Assembly (NCBI GenBank): GCA_036275915.1
Contig: DASUCV010000011.1
Coordinates: 310,001-374,000, forward strand
Direction: 5' to 3'
Length of the DNA: 64,000 nt
Source: Candidatus Polarisedimenticolaceae bacterium
GTDB taxonomy: Bacteria; Acidobacteriota; Polarisedimenticolia; Polarisedimenticolales; DASRJG01
Below are positions 56,289-64,000 of the stretch, piece after piece (the first letter of the stretch is position 1; each line of letters starts with the position of its first letter). Under the pieces are notes generated by a model. The model worked only from the letters and a program-made list of their open reading frames with translations, did no database searches and had not been told where the DNA came from. A program made the position numbers and the translations under genes.

Positions 56289-57539
56289 GTGAGAATCCTC
56301 TGGATCGGTCATTTCGTTCCCTGGCCGCTTCGCGGCGGATCCCTCATTCGCAGCCACCACCTCGTGCGGGAAGCATGTCGCGGAAACGAATTGTCGTTCG
56401 TCGGCCTGAACCAGCGTGCACTGCTCGGTAGCCGGGAACAGATCGAGGAGGCGAGGCAAGAGCTGGCGAAGCACTGCTCCCGCGTCGCCATCCTGCCGAT
56501 GGAGAGTGAGCGCTGGCCGCTGGCACAGGAGCGCGCAGCGTTGAGAAGCCTGATTACGGGAAGCTACGACGAGGCGTGGATGGCCTCGAAAGGCATGCGC
56601 CGTACGATCCGTGAGGAACAGGGCACATTCCAGCCGGACGTCGTGCACTTCGATACGGTCGGGCTGGCGCAGTACTTGGACGAGATGAATCACGAGGGAC
56701 GGGTGCTGAACCACCACAACATCGAATCGCAGATGATGTCCCGTCGGGCGGACAACGAGTCATCGAGTCCGAAGCGGAGGGTTCTCGCGCTTCAGGCCCG
56801 GCGACTCCTCAACCTCGAGAGGCGGACCGCCTCGAGCTTCGACGCCCACCTCACGGTGTCGGATCTCGACGCGACGCGTCTCCGTGAGGTTGCTCCCGGG
56901 GCAAGCGTGGTGGTCGTGCCCAATGGGGTCGACGTCGATTACTTCGCGCCACGGCACGTCGATCGACAGAACCGCACGCCCTCGCTCGTGTTCGTTGGAG
57001 GGCTGAACTGGTATCCCAACAGCCGAGCGGTCCGATGGTTTCTGGACGAGATTTACCCGCGCATTCGCGCGCGGGTCCCTGCGTGCGTTCTCACGGTCGT
57101 GGGAAAGGATCCGCCGGCCGACATCGCTCGCGCAGCAGAAGCGATCGGCGCCGTTCGGCTCACCGGCGAGGTGGACGACATTCGTCCTTTCGTATCCGAG
57201 TCCGACGTCTACGTCTGCCCCATGCAAGATGGCGGCGGCACGCGCCTGAAGATTCTGGACGCGCTCGCGCAGGGGAAGCCGCTCGTCGCCACCCGGATGG
57301 CCGTGGAGGGCATTCCTCTGCAGGACGGCGTACACGCGCTCTTGGCGGACGAGCCGGTGGCGTTCGCAGAAGCGGTGGTGAAACTCCTCGAGGACCGGGA
57401 TCGAGCGCGGTCTCTGGCCGATGCAGGGCGTGACTTCGTCGTCCAGCGGTTCGGCTGGCCGCACATCGGGGAGCGTCTGAGGATGGCGTACGACGCGGCG
57501 CTCCGCGCGAGTCGTGATCGAGGCAGGGCGTTGCCGTAA
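56289..57539 (+). CDS. Family 4 glycosyltransferase
   Basis: 416 residues from GTG 56289. The start is RILWIGHFVPWPLRGGSLIR with the Gly-rich acceptor loop. The C-terminal domain shows LVFVGGLNWYPNSRAVRWFL, VVGKDPPADIARAAE, VRLTGEVDDIRPFVSESDVY and the donor site CPMQDGGGTRLKILDALAQG. This pattern is close to the PEP-CTERM/exosortase-A associated sugar transferase group of GT4 enzymes. Confidence 0.9.
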   Translation: MRILWIGHFVPWPLRGGSLIRSHHLVREACRGNELSFVGLNQRALLGSREQIEEARQELAKHCSRVAILPMESERWPLAQERAALRSLITGSYDEAWMASKGMRRTIREEQGTFQPDVVHFDTVGLAQYLDEMNHEGRVLNHHNIESQMMSRRADNESSSPKRRVLALQARRLLNLERRTASSFDAHLTVSDLDATRLREVAPGASVVVVPNGVDVDYFAPRHVDRQNRTPSLVFVGGLNWYPNSRAVRWFLDEIYPRIRARVPACVLTVVGKDPPADIARAAEAIGAVRLTGEVDDIRPFVSESDVYVCPMQDGGGTRLKILDALAQGKPLVATRMAVEGIPLQDGVHALLADEPVAFAEAVVKLLEDRDRARSLADAGRDFVVQRFGWPHIGERLRMAYDAALRASRDRGRALP

Positions 57540-57591
57540 TGGCTCGCGTCGGGCTACAGTCCACGCGCCAAATCATTCTCGAGACCCCGTC

Positions 57592-58407
57592 ATGACGATT
57601 CGCGCAAAGCACCTTGCGTTGTCATTGCTGCCGGAGCGATTGTTGCTCGGTATCAAGAAGCGGCATTACGCCCGCACGTTGAGGACGTTCTCACATCTCG
57701 AAGAAAGGGATCTCGAGATCGTTTCGAGGCTGGTCAAAGAAGGGGATCAGGTCGTCGACATCGGCGCGAACGTCGGGGCCTACACGAAGTGCCTTTCGGA
57801 ATTCGTCGGTGAGACGGGTCATGTGCTCAGCATCGAGCCGGTCCAGCCGACCTTCTTCATCTTGGAATACTGCGTGAAGGCGCTTCGTCTCCAAAACGTT
57901 CAGATTTGCAACCGAGCGATCTCGGATGCGGCGGCGACTCTGACGATGGAGGTTCCCCCCTACGACGAGGGCGGGGAGAACTTTTACCAGGCAAGGATCG
58001 TGACGGATGCACCGTCTTCTTCCCTCAGGCGAGTCCATGTGGAGGCGGTAACGCTGGATTCGCTCGTGTCCTCCCTCGGCCGTCCACCCTCGTTCGTGAA
58101 GTGCGACGTCGAGGGGCACGAGCTGAGCTGCATTCGAGGGGCGACCGAAACGATTGGACGCAGCAGGCCGGCATGGCTGATCGAAGTCTCGGGGGATCCC
58201 GATGCGCAGGATTCCGCGGCCGCCGCGCTGGTGGGTGTCTTGAAGGAGAGCGGTTATGAGATGTTCTGGTTCGATGGAACCGCCCTGCGGAAGCGCGGGC
58301 GCGGCGATCGGAGCGTGAACTACTTCTTCCTGACACCGCAACACTTACGGTCGCTCCGCGAAAAGAACACGGTGATACGGGATCCCCTTTCGGCGACCAA
58401 CTCTTAG
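57592..58407 (+). CDS. FkbM family S-adenosylmethionine-dependent methyltransferase
   Basis: 271 residues from ATG 57592. The FkbM pattern is present: VKEGDQVVDIGANVGAYTKC (SAM-binding motif I), LSIEPVQPTFFILEYCVKAL, NRAISDAAATLTM, VTLDSLVSSLG and FVKCDVEGHELSCIRGATET. It O-methylates a sugar or another hydroxyl on the polymer precursor. It lies between a glycosyltransferase and the amidotransferase gene. Confidence 0.9.
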   Translation: MTIRAKHLALSLLPERLLLGIKKRHYARTLRTFSHLEERDLEIVSRLVKEGDQVVDIGANVGAYTKCLSEFVGETGHVLSIEPVQPTFFILEYCVKALRLQNVQICNRAISDAAATLTMEVPPYDEGGENFYQARIVTDAPSSSLRRVHVEAVTLDSLVSSLGRPPSFVKCDVEGHELSCIRGATETIGRSRPAWLIEVSGDPDAQDSAAAALVGVLKESGYEMFWFDGTALRKRGRGDRSVNYFFLTPQHLRSLREKNTVIRDPLSATNS

Positions 58408-58518
58408 TGAGCGGCGGCCGTCGCGCGGTCTACGCGCAGCCTAGAATCGTCCCAGGAACTAAGTTGTCTCCCGACAAAATGTTGCGCGGCGGACGCCGTT
58501 CGGCGTAGAGGTTCCGAC

Positions 58519-60429
58519 ATGTGCGGGATTGTCGCTACGTTCAACAAGGATCGCGGGCGCCCCGTGGATCCGACCCGGCTTGCCGCGATGACGGAAATCC
58601 TGAGGCACCGCGGACCGGACCAGGGCGCGATCCTCGTGGACGGTCCGATAGGTCTCGGCCATCGCCGCCTTTCGGTTCTCGATCTTGAGCTCGGCCTTCA
58701 ACCGATGGCGGGGCCTTCGGGTGCGACCTGGATCGCCTACAACGGCGAGGTCTACAACTATAGAGAGATCCGAAAGGAGCTCGTCAGCAGGGGCGTTCGA
58801 TTCAAGACCACGTCCGATACCGAAGTCGTGCTTGCGAGCTACGAGGTGTTCGGCCTCGAGTTTGTCGACCGTCTGAATGGAATGTTCGCGTTCGCGATTC
58901 TCGACCAGCGCAACGGCTCTCTCGTTCTTGGGCGCGATCGCCTCGGGATCAAGCCGCTCTACGTCTGGGACGGTCCCGAAACGTTGATCGCAGCGTCGGA
59001 GATCAAGGCGATCCTCCTCCACCCAGGTGCGCCGAACCGACCGCGGGAGGAGGCGCTGGCCGAGTACGTCGCGTTCCGGCAGCTCAGTGGATATCGGACG
59101 ATGTTCGACGGGATCGAGGCGATGACGCCGGGGAGTCTCAGGGTGCTTGGGCCCGACGGGTCGAAGGTGATCCGATACTGGAGTCCCGGCGCGGTGGCCG
59201 ATCCGAGCGTTTCCACGACGCCGCAGCGTTCCGCGACCGACTTCCGCTCGCTGATCGAAAGCTCGGTCGAAATGCAGCTCGTTTCCGACGTGCCGCTCGG
59301 GACCTTCAACAGCGGCGGCCTCGACTCGAGCGTGGTGACCGCTCTCGCGAAGCGTCACGTGCCGGGGATCCTGCGCTCATTCTCGGTCGGGTTCGCGGAG
59401 GAATCCTACGACGAGCGTCCGCACGCCCGAAGGTTGGCGTCGCACGTCGGAGCGGTGCAGGAAGAGATCGTCGGAGACCCACAGGAGTTCGCACGCGATC
59501 TTCCGCTGTCGATCTGGCACCACGACGAGCCCCTGAATCACGCCAACTCCGTATTCATTGCACTGCTCAGTCGGTTCGCCAAGGAGAAGGTCACGGTCGT
59601 GCTGACCGGGGAAGGGTCCGACGAGCTGTTCGGTGGGTATCCGCGGTATCGCCTTGTGAGGGGTCTCGAGAAGATCCGGCGCTGGGGCACTGGCCTCGAG
59701 CGGCTGGTCGCACTGCCGCTCGTATTCTCCCGGGGGCGCAAAGCCGACCTGATTCGGTCGTCCCTCGGACGGTCCGACGCGCACCTCCTCGCCGACAACG
59801 CCCGGTACACCCCCGACCTCGACGTTCATGCGGTCTGCGGCGGGACCGCTCTCGGGGAGCGAATGTCGCGCGCGCCGAACGGCAGGGATCTCATGACCCG
59901 GCTCCGAGTTTTCGAGATCGAGACGTATCTTCACAACGTTCTCGAGCGCATGGACAAGATGACCATGTCGGCGGGCTTGGAGGCGAGAGTCCCATTCCTC
60001 GATCACCGAATCGTCGAGTTCGCGTTGAGGTTACCGACGCCGGTGTTGATGCCGTTCCTCAGAAACAAGGCCGTGGTTCGCGATGCCGCGGCGGCGCTCG
60101 TGCCGCCGACGAACGTGAGCCGCTCGAAGTCAGGGTTCGGTGTGCCGGTTGGCGAGTGGATGCGGGGAAACGGCTCGCTCTCCCACCTCTTGGAGATGCT
60201 CTGCGAGCCTCGAACACTCGAAAGGGGCTGGTGGGATCGGGCAGCGCTTCTGAGGATCGTTGAGGAGCATCGCTCGGGAGTGGATCATTCCGAGGTCCTT
60301 TGGTCGCTCGCCAATTGCGAGTTGTGGGCCAGGTTGATGCTCGAAGGGGAAGGAAGAGGCATCCGGCTGACTCGAGTGCCCGACGGGATCCCCGTGGCCG
60401 CCCACGGCGTCGTCGTCCCCCAGACCTGA
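58519..60429 (+). CDS. asnB: Asparagine synthase (glutamine-hydrolysing) family amidotransferase
   Basis: 636 residues. The N-terminal Ntn glutaminase begins with the catalytic Cys2 (MCGIVATFNKDRGRP) and has GHRRLSVLDL, YNGEVYNYREIRKEL and RDRLGIKPLY. The synthetase domain has the ATP pyrophosphatase loop FNSGGLDSSVVTALAK and EGSDELFGGYPRYRL. In exosortase-type loci such enzymes often amidate a uronic acid or other carboxylate on the polymer instead of aspartate; which one applies here is not clear. An upstream palindrome TTGTC-N4-GACAA (58464-58477) might be an operator. Confidence 0.92.
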   Translation: MCGIVATFNKDRGRPVDPTRLAAMTEILRHRGPDQGAILVDGPIGLGHRRLSVLDLELGLQPMAGPSGATWIAYNGEVYNYREIRKELVSRGVRFKTTSDTEVVLASYEVFGLEFVDRLNGMFAFAILDQRNGSLVLGRDRLGIKPLYVWDGPETLIAASEIKAILLHPGAPNRPREEALAEYVAFRQLSGYRTMFDGIEAMTPGSLRVLGPDGSKVIRYWSPGAVADPSVSTTPQRSATDFRSLIESSVEMQLVSDVPLGTFNSGGLDSSVVTALAKRHVPGILRSFSVGFAEESYDERPHARRLASHVGAVQEEIVGDPQEFARDLPLSIWHHDEPLNHANSVFIALLSRFAKEKVTVVLTGEGSDELFGGYPRYRLVRGLEKIRRWGTGLERLVALPLVFSRGRKADLIRSSLGRSDAHLLADNARYTPDLDVHAVCGGTALGERMSRAPNGRDLMTRLRVFEIETYLHNVLERMDKMTMSAGLEARVPFLDHRIVEFALRLPTPVLMPFLRNKAVVRDAAAALVPPTNVSRSKSGFGVPVGEWMRGNGSLSHLLEMLCEPRTLERGWWDRAALLRIVEEHRSGVDHSEVLWSLANCELWARLMLEGEGRGIRLTRVPDGIPVAAHGVVVPQT

Positions 60430-60433
60430 GACG

Positions 60434-61597
60434 ATGGCCTTTCGCCTCATTCCGCCAGTCGCCGTTCCGGCCGGGAGGATGGGCGTCTTGCGCCATCTGA
60501 TGCGCGCGGGCCCCGATTCATGCCGCGAATTGGCGGAGGCGATCGCGCGCTCGACGGATGCATCGCATGTCTCGCTCCACGGGAGCGGGAAGGCTGCTCT
60601 CGCGAGCGTTCTGCGGGACGTCGTTCGCGGCCGCGCGGGAGACGTCCTGGTTCCGGCCTACACGTGCTGGAGCGTCCCCGCGGCGGTTGTGAGCGCAGGC
60701 TTGAGGGTCCGGACGGTGGACGTTGACCCGGACTCTCTGGACTTCGACCAGGCGTCTCTCGATCGCGTGAATTCAGAAGGTCTCGTGGCGGTGGTCGGAG
60801 CGCATCTGTTCGCACGCTCGTGCGATATGCAGCGAGTCGTCGATCGCTTCGGCGGAAACGTGGCCGTCATCGAAGATGCCGCCCAGGCGTGGCCCGAACG
60901 CATCAATACCGGGGCCCACGCAACGGTGCTTTCGTTCGCGAGGGGAAAGCCTTTGCCGCTTGGGGGCGGTGGGGCGATCCTTCGCCGTGGCACGTCGATA
61001 CCGAGTGCGAGCACGACCCGGCCCGGTGGGTGGATTCGGGCGGCCGAGCTCGTTGCCACCGACATCATGGCGCGACCATTGTGGTATCGGATTCCCTCGG
61101 CGATCCCGTGGCTCGGCATCGGTACGACCGAGTACGATCCCGGGTTCGATCGCACGAGGAAGTTCCATGACTGGCAAGGGGCGCTTGGCACGGATCTCCT
61201 GGCGAGCTTGGGAGAATTGTCGCAGGCGAGGAGCCGAGCCGCTGCCCGAATCGGGCAGGCCGCGTCGTCGTGCCAAGGATGGCGCCTTCCCGCGCCGGCG
61301 CTGGGTGAGGGCCCCATCCGTTGTCCCGTACTCGCGCCATCGAGGCTGGAGCGTGACCGCGTCATCAAAGAGCTCCGACGGCTCGGTGTGTCGGCGAGTC
61401 CGATGTACCCCGGCACGATTCTCGACATCCCCGCGATCGCGCCACACCTGGCGAATCCCGCTGAACGAGCGCCGGGGGCACGAACGCTCGCCGATCGACT
61501 TCTGACGCTTCCCGTCTACCCGGGGCTCCGAGAGCAAGACCTGCAGAGGATCTGTTCCGCCTTCGTCGAAGCCGCGAATGCGCGGGCATCCGCCTAG
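60434..61597 (+). CDS. DegT/DnrJ/EryC1/StrS-type PLP aminotransferase-like protein
   Basis: 387 residues. The sugar-aminotransferase fold is recognised by LHGSGKAALASVLRDVVRGR, DVLVPAYTCWSVPAAVVSAG, TVDVDPDSLDFD, AVIEDAAQAW and the PLP-lysine region LSFARGKPLPLGGGGAI. The C-terminal half is less conserved than in WecE/ArnB enzymes. It should make an amino-sugar for the polymer or, if degenerate, a dehydrated derivative. It lies 4 nt after the asparagine synthase gene. Confidence 0.85.
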   Translation: MAFRLIPPVAVPAGRMGVLRHLMRAGPDSCRELAEAIARSTDASHVSLHGSGKAALASVLRDVVRGRAGDVLVPAYTCWSVPAAVVSAGLRVRTVDVDPDSLDFDQASLDRVNSEGLVAVVGAHLFARSCDMQRVVDRFGGNVAVIEDAAQAWPERINTGAHATVLSFARGKPLPLGGGGAILRRGTSIPSASTTRPGGWIRAAELVATDIMARPLWYRIPSAIPWLGIGTTEYDPGFDRTRKFHDWQGALGTDLLASLGELSQARSRAAARIGQAASSCQGWRLPAPALGEGPIRCPVLAPSRLERDRVIKELRRLGVSASPMYPGTILDIPAIAPHLANPAERAPGARTLADRLLTLPVYPGLREQDLQRICSAFVEAANARASA

Positions 61598-61610
61598 GGC
61601 TCGTTGCGAC

Positions 61611-62891
61611 ATGCGATCAGCCGACATTGAAGTCGCAGGTGCGCGTGGAAGCGGGAAGCCCGCGAAGCGGGTCATGATGATCTGTTACTACTTCCCGCCG
61701 CTGCGCGCCTCGGGCAGTAGCCGAAGCCTTCACTTCTCCTTGCGTCTCGCCGAGATGGGGTGGAGTCCGACGATCCTGACGGTCGAAGACTCCAAAGACT
61801 CATGGACGGAGACGGGCGAGGTGGTGCCCGAGGGCCTGACGATCGTCCGGACACCGGAGTGGAATCTCTCCCGGACGGTCGACGTTCTCCACGGCGCCAC
61901 CCGTCGTCTGCTCAAGGTTGCCGGTGTCGATCTGACCCGAAATTACTACAGGCAGATGCTGTGCATGCCCGATCCGCAGATCGCATGGTGGTCAACCGCA
62001 CGAGGATTGAGACTGGCGAGAGAATGTGACGCCGTGTACGCGAGTTGTTCGCCTTTCAGCTCGGCGGTCAGTGGCGCGTTGATCAAGAGGCTTACGGGCA
62101 AACCGCTCGTTCTCGACTTCCGCGACACGTGGTATCTCAACCCCAACAGTAACGATATTGCCCCCCGTGAATCGATGATCCGACGCCTCGAGCGCTTCGC
62201 GGTTTCCGCATGTGACCGGCTCGTGGTGAACACCCGCGGCGCGGAATCGTTGTACCGACGGCGTTACCCGGAGTGGGGGCAAAAGGTGGTAGCGATTCCC
62301 AACGGCTATGACCGCCTCGACGTGGCGCCCAAGCGCAGTCGCTCCGGTCGAGATCCCTTCGTGATCATGCACGTCGGGACGTTCTACGGTTCCCGCGGAC
62401 CAGACACCCTGCTCGAAGCGCTCGCCCAGCTGGACGACCCCACAATAGAATTCGTTCAGGTCGGAGCGCCCTTCGAGACGAAACACCTGTCCAACGTGAC
62501 GGTCAAGAATGCTGGGAACCTGCCGAGGGAAGAGGCGCTCGAGCTCATGAAGACCGCGTCACTCCTCTATCTCAAGCAAGGGTGGGAAGAAAAGGTCCGG
62601 GAGTACACGGCGGTTGCGGCGAAGACCTATGAGTACTTGGCGACCGGCCTGCCGATTCTCGCCGAGTGTCCGCCGGGTGACAATGCAGACATCGTTCGAG
62701 AGTACGCGGCGGATCCGTACGTCGTCACCTCCCGAAATGTCGCCGATGTGAAGGCCGCGATCGTGAAGGCCCGCGCGGAGAGCGAGGACGCCGCGCCCAA
62801 GATCACGGCTGCGTTCGTGCGTGATTTCGACCGAAGCCGATTGACCGCGAAACTCGCGGAAGTGCTCGACGAGGTCACACAGTCATGTTGA
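61611..62891 (+). CDS. Family 4 glycosyltransferase
   Basis: 426 residues from ATG 61611. The N-terminal GT-B half begins KRVMMICYYFPPLRASGSSR and has KPLVLDFRDTWYLNPNSND. The second half has VIMHVGTFYGSRGPDTLLEA, the sugar-binding LYLKQGWEEKVREYTAVAAK and AKTYEYLATGLPILAECPPG. These are traits of the glycosyltransferase family 4 subgroup of exopolysaccharide loci. Its stop overlaps the start of the deacetylase by 7 nt. Confidence 0.9.
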   Translation: MRSADIEVAGARGSGKPAKRVMMICYYFPPLRASGSSRSLHFSLRLAEMGWSPTILTVEDSKDSWTETGEVVPEGLTIVRTPEWNLSRTVDVLHGATRRLLKVAGVDLTRNYYRQMLCMPDPQIAWWSTARGLRLARECDAVYASCSPFSSAVSGALIKRLTGKPLVLDFRDTWYLNPNSNDIAPRESMIRRLERFAVSACDRLVVNTRGAESLYRRRYPEWGQKVVAIPNGYDRLDVAPKRSRSGRDPFVIMHVGTFYGSRGPDTLLEALAQLDDPTIEFVQVGAPFETKHLSNVTVKNAGNLPREEALELMKTASLLYLKQGWEEKVREYTAVAAKTYEYLATGLPILAECPPGDNADIVREYAADPYVVTSRNVADVKAAIVKARAESEDAAPKITAAFVRDFDRSRLTAKLAEVLDEVTQSC

Positions 62892-63688
62892 GCGAGCTAC
62901 GAGATCTGGCGGCGCTCACATTTCACCGCGCTCGCGCTGAGGCCCTCTTCGCGGGAGGGTGGACGACGCGTGAGTTGAATCGACGCCGTGGCCAGGTCGC
63001 CATCCTCATGTACCACCGCGTGCTCTCCGATCAGGAATCGGCCGCGGGCGTCCTGCCCGGAATGTATGTTCGGGCATCGACGTTTGCGCGACAGGTCGCA
63101 TGGGTCAAGGAGCGGTGGCCGATCCGGACCCTTGGCGAAGTCATCGCTCACCCGCCGGACCTCGATGCGTCGCCCGCGGTGGTCCTGACGTTCGACGATG
63201 GCTGGCGCGACAATCTCGTGCACGCGTGGCCGGTGCTGCGAGATCACGGCGTTCGCGCCACGATCTTCCTCGTCAAGGAATGGGTAGCCGCCGGTTCGAA
63301 CTCCCACGGCGAGTTTCTCGGCCCCAAGGATGTCAAGATGCTCGCCACCGAAGGGATGGAATTCGGCGCGCACACCGCGACACACGCGAAGCTCGACAGA
63401 GTGGACCTCGGCTCCGCGGAAGTCGAGATGAGATCATCCAAAGCAGCGGTCGAGGACTGGAGCGGGCGTCCGTGTGAACTCTTCGCTTACCCTCTCGGTC
63501 TTCACAATCTCGAGGCGGCTACCCTCGCGGGCAGCATCTTCCGTGCGAGCGTCATGGCGGGAGGAGGCTGGTGGTCTCCGGGGTCGGATCCCGCCCTTAC
63601 TCCGAGGATCAACGTGCATCAGAACATGTCGTCGACGACATCGATGTTCGCGGCCACTCTCGCGTTGGCCGAAAGGAAGCCGAAGTGA
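62885..63688 (+). CDS. Polysaccharide deacetylase (second in locus)
   Basis: 267 residues. The carbohydrate esterase 4 motifs are LMYHRVLSDQESAAG, LTFDDGWRDNLVHAWPVL with the DD pair, HTATHAKLDRVDL with HxxxH metal ligands, and AYPLGLHNLEAATL. It is shorter than the deacetylase at 48520 and differs in sequence, so the two probably act on different sites or sugars. No signal peptide is evident. Confidence 0.9.
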   Translation: MLSELRDLAALTFHRARAEALFAGGWTTRELNRRRGQVAILMYHRVLSDQESAAGVLPGMYVRASTFARQVAWVKERWPIRTLGEVIAHPPDLDASPAVVLTFDDGWRDNLVHAWPVLRDHGVRATIFLVKEWVAAGSNSHGEFLGPKDVKMLATEGMEFGAHTATHAKLDRVDLGSAEVEMRSSKAAVEDWSGRPCELFAYPLGLHNLEAATLAGSIFRASVMAGGGWWSPGSDPALTPRINVHQNMSSTTSMFAATLALAERKPK

Positions 63689-64000
63689 GCGGCTCGCCGT
63701 CTTCCGCGGCAGGGATCGCATCGGCGCGCCCGGTCCGCGTCGGCCACCTCGTCTACTGCCGAATTCTCGGTGGTTCCGAGGCGGTGGCGGCGGAGATCTG
63801 CAGGGGGCTCGATTCTCGCTCCTACGCGGCATCCGTGGTTTCGATGGTCGACGGCCCCGGGGTGCTGCCGAGGTACTTGGAGGAGAAGGGGGTTGCGTTC
63901 CATCGGCTGAGAAACTTCGGGTTCCGGAGGCGGCTGAATCCTCTCTATCTTGCCGCGAAGCTCAGGCGACTTCGCTTCGACGTTCTCCATGTGCACCACG
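63685..64000 (+). CDS. Family 4 glycosyltransferase, N-terminus (cut by window end)
   Basis: GTG 63685 overlaps the previous stop (GTGA). The visible 105 residues show the GT4 N-terminal pattern: RVGHLVYCRILGGSEAVAAE, then SVVSMVDGPGVLPRYLEEKG, GVAFHRLRNF and the conserved RFDVLHVHH. The remainder lies beyond the window. Another sugar-adding enzyme of the same locus. Confidence 0.85.
   Translation, partial: MSGSPSSAAGIASARPVRVGHLVYCRILGGSEAVAAEICRGLDSRSYAASVVSMVDGPGVLPRYLEEKGVAFHRLRNFGFRRRLNPLYLAAKLRRLRFDVLHVHH

Noticed and set aside
58519-60429. Ordinary asparagine biosynthesis role for the asnB-like gene
   Set aside because: Its position among polysaccharide genes argues for amidation of a polymer precursor; free asparagine synthesis is not excluded but is less favoured.

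Overview
The window is GC-rich, densely coded bacterial chromosome from a diderm (Gram-negative-type envelope): it has a Wza-like export protein, an outer-membrane barrel, MacA/MacB-type export parts, LapA/LapB and several lipoproteins. MglA/MglB polarity proteins, thrombospondin type-3 (TSP3) repeat surface proteins, HTH-receiver fusions and an exosortase-type (XrtA/PEP-CTERM style) exopolysaccharide locus together suggest an Acidobacteriota-like lineage. Myxococcota or a related deep lineage is the main alternative. This placement is an inference from gene content; no marker search was possible.

Left part (1-11,700): a truncated secreted protein, apaG, a DUF1571 protein carrying an inserted LysM domain, and the conserved divergent tesA / ybbA-ybbP set. 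A glutathione transferase follows, then a MacA-like adaptor with two MacB-like permeases but no ATPase, a TatD nuclease, a GNAT acetyltransferase and a CBM9-like protein. An orphan HTH-receiver regulator closes the block.

Middle-left (12,300-25,400, minus strand): a surface/secreted protein region. Two lipoproteins come first, then two tandem paralogous beta-helix/TSP3 proteins, one with 2 and one with 28 TSP3 repeats. A fused membrane/spermidine-synthase-like protein, a small secreted protein of unknown function and a cyclophilin-fold protein that has lost its catalytic arginine complete it. Several of these genes have clear sigma70-type promoters with TATAG-type -10 boxes.

Middle (25,300-36,500, minus strand): core housekeeping. 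rplU-rpmA-obg-nadD-rsfS-(sigma54 activator)-rlmH-lapAB fusion-comF lies downstream of dnaX-ebfC-recR-mglB-mglA. Upstream of dnaX are the SRP RNA, two tRNA-Ser genes, tadA and tRNA-Arg(ACG), which is the substrate of TadA. dnaX contains an A11 run followed at once by tandem stops in the -1 frame, a strong candidate for gamma/tau production by slippage.

Right part (36,600-64,000): a second HTH-receiver regulator, then the exopolysaccharide locus. It holds the export protein, an outer-membrane barrel, a YvcK-like protein, a small HTH protein, a frameshifted transposase, the priming sugar transferase (opposite strand), a chain-length determinant, a tyrosine kinase with a six-tyrosine tail, an acyl-CoA-type ligase, an acyl carrier protein and a deacetylase. 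Glycosyltransferases, a Wzy/WaaL-like ligase or polymerase, a flippase, a CapK-like ligase, an FkbM methyltransferase, an asparagine synthase, a DegT-type aminotransferase and a second deacetylase follow. The locus runs off the right end inside another glycosyltransferase. The genes fit a Wzx/Wzy-type pathway with extra acyl, amide and methyl decoration steps; no exosortase or PEP-CTERM protein is visible in this window.
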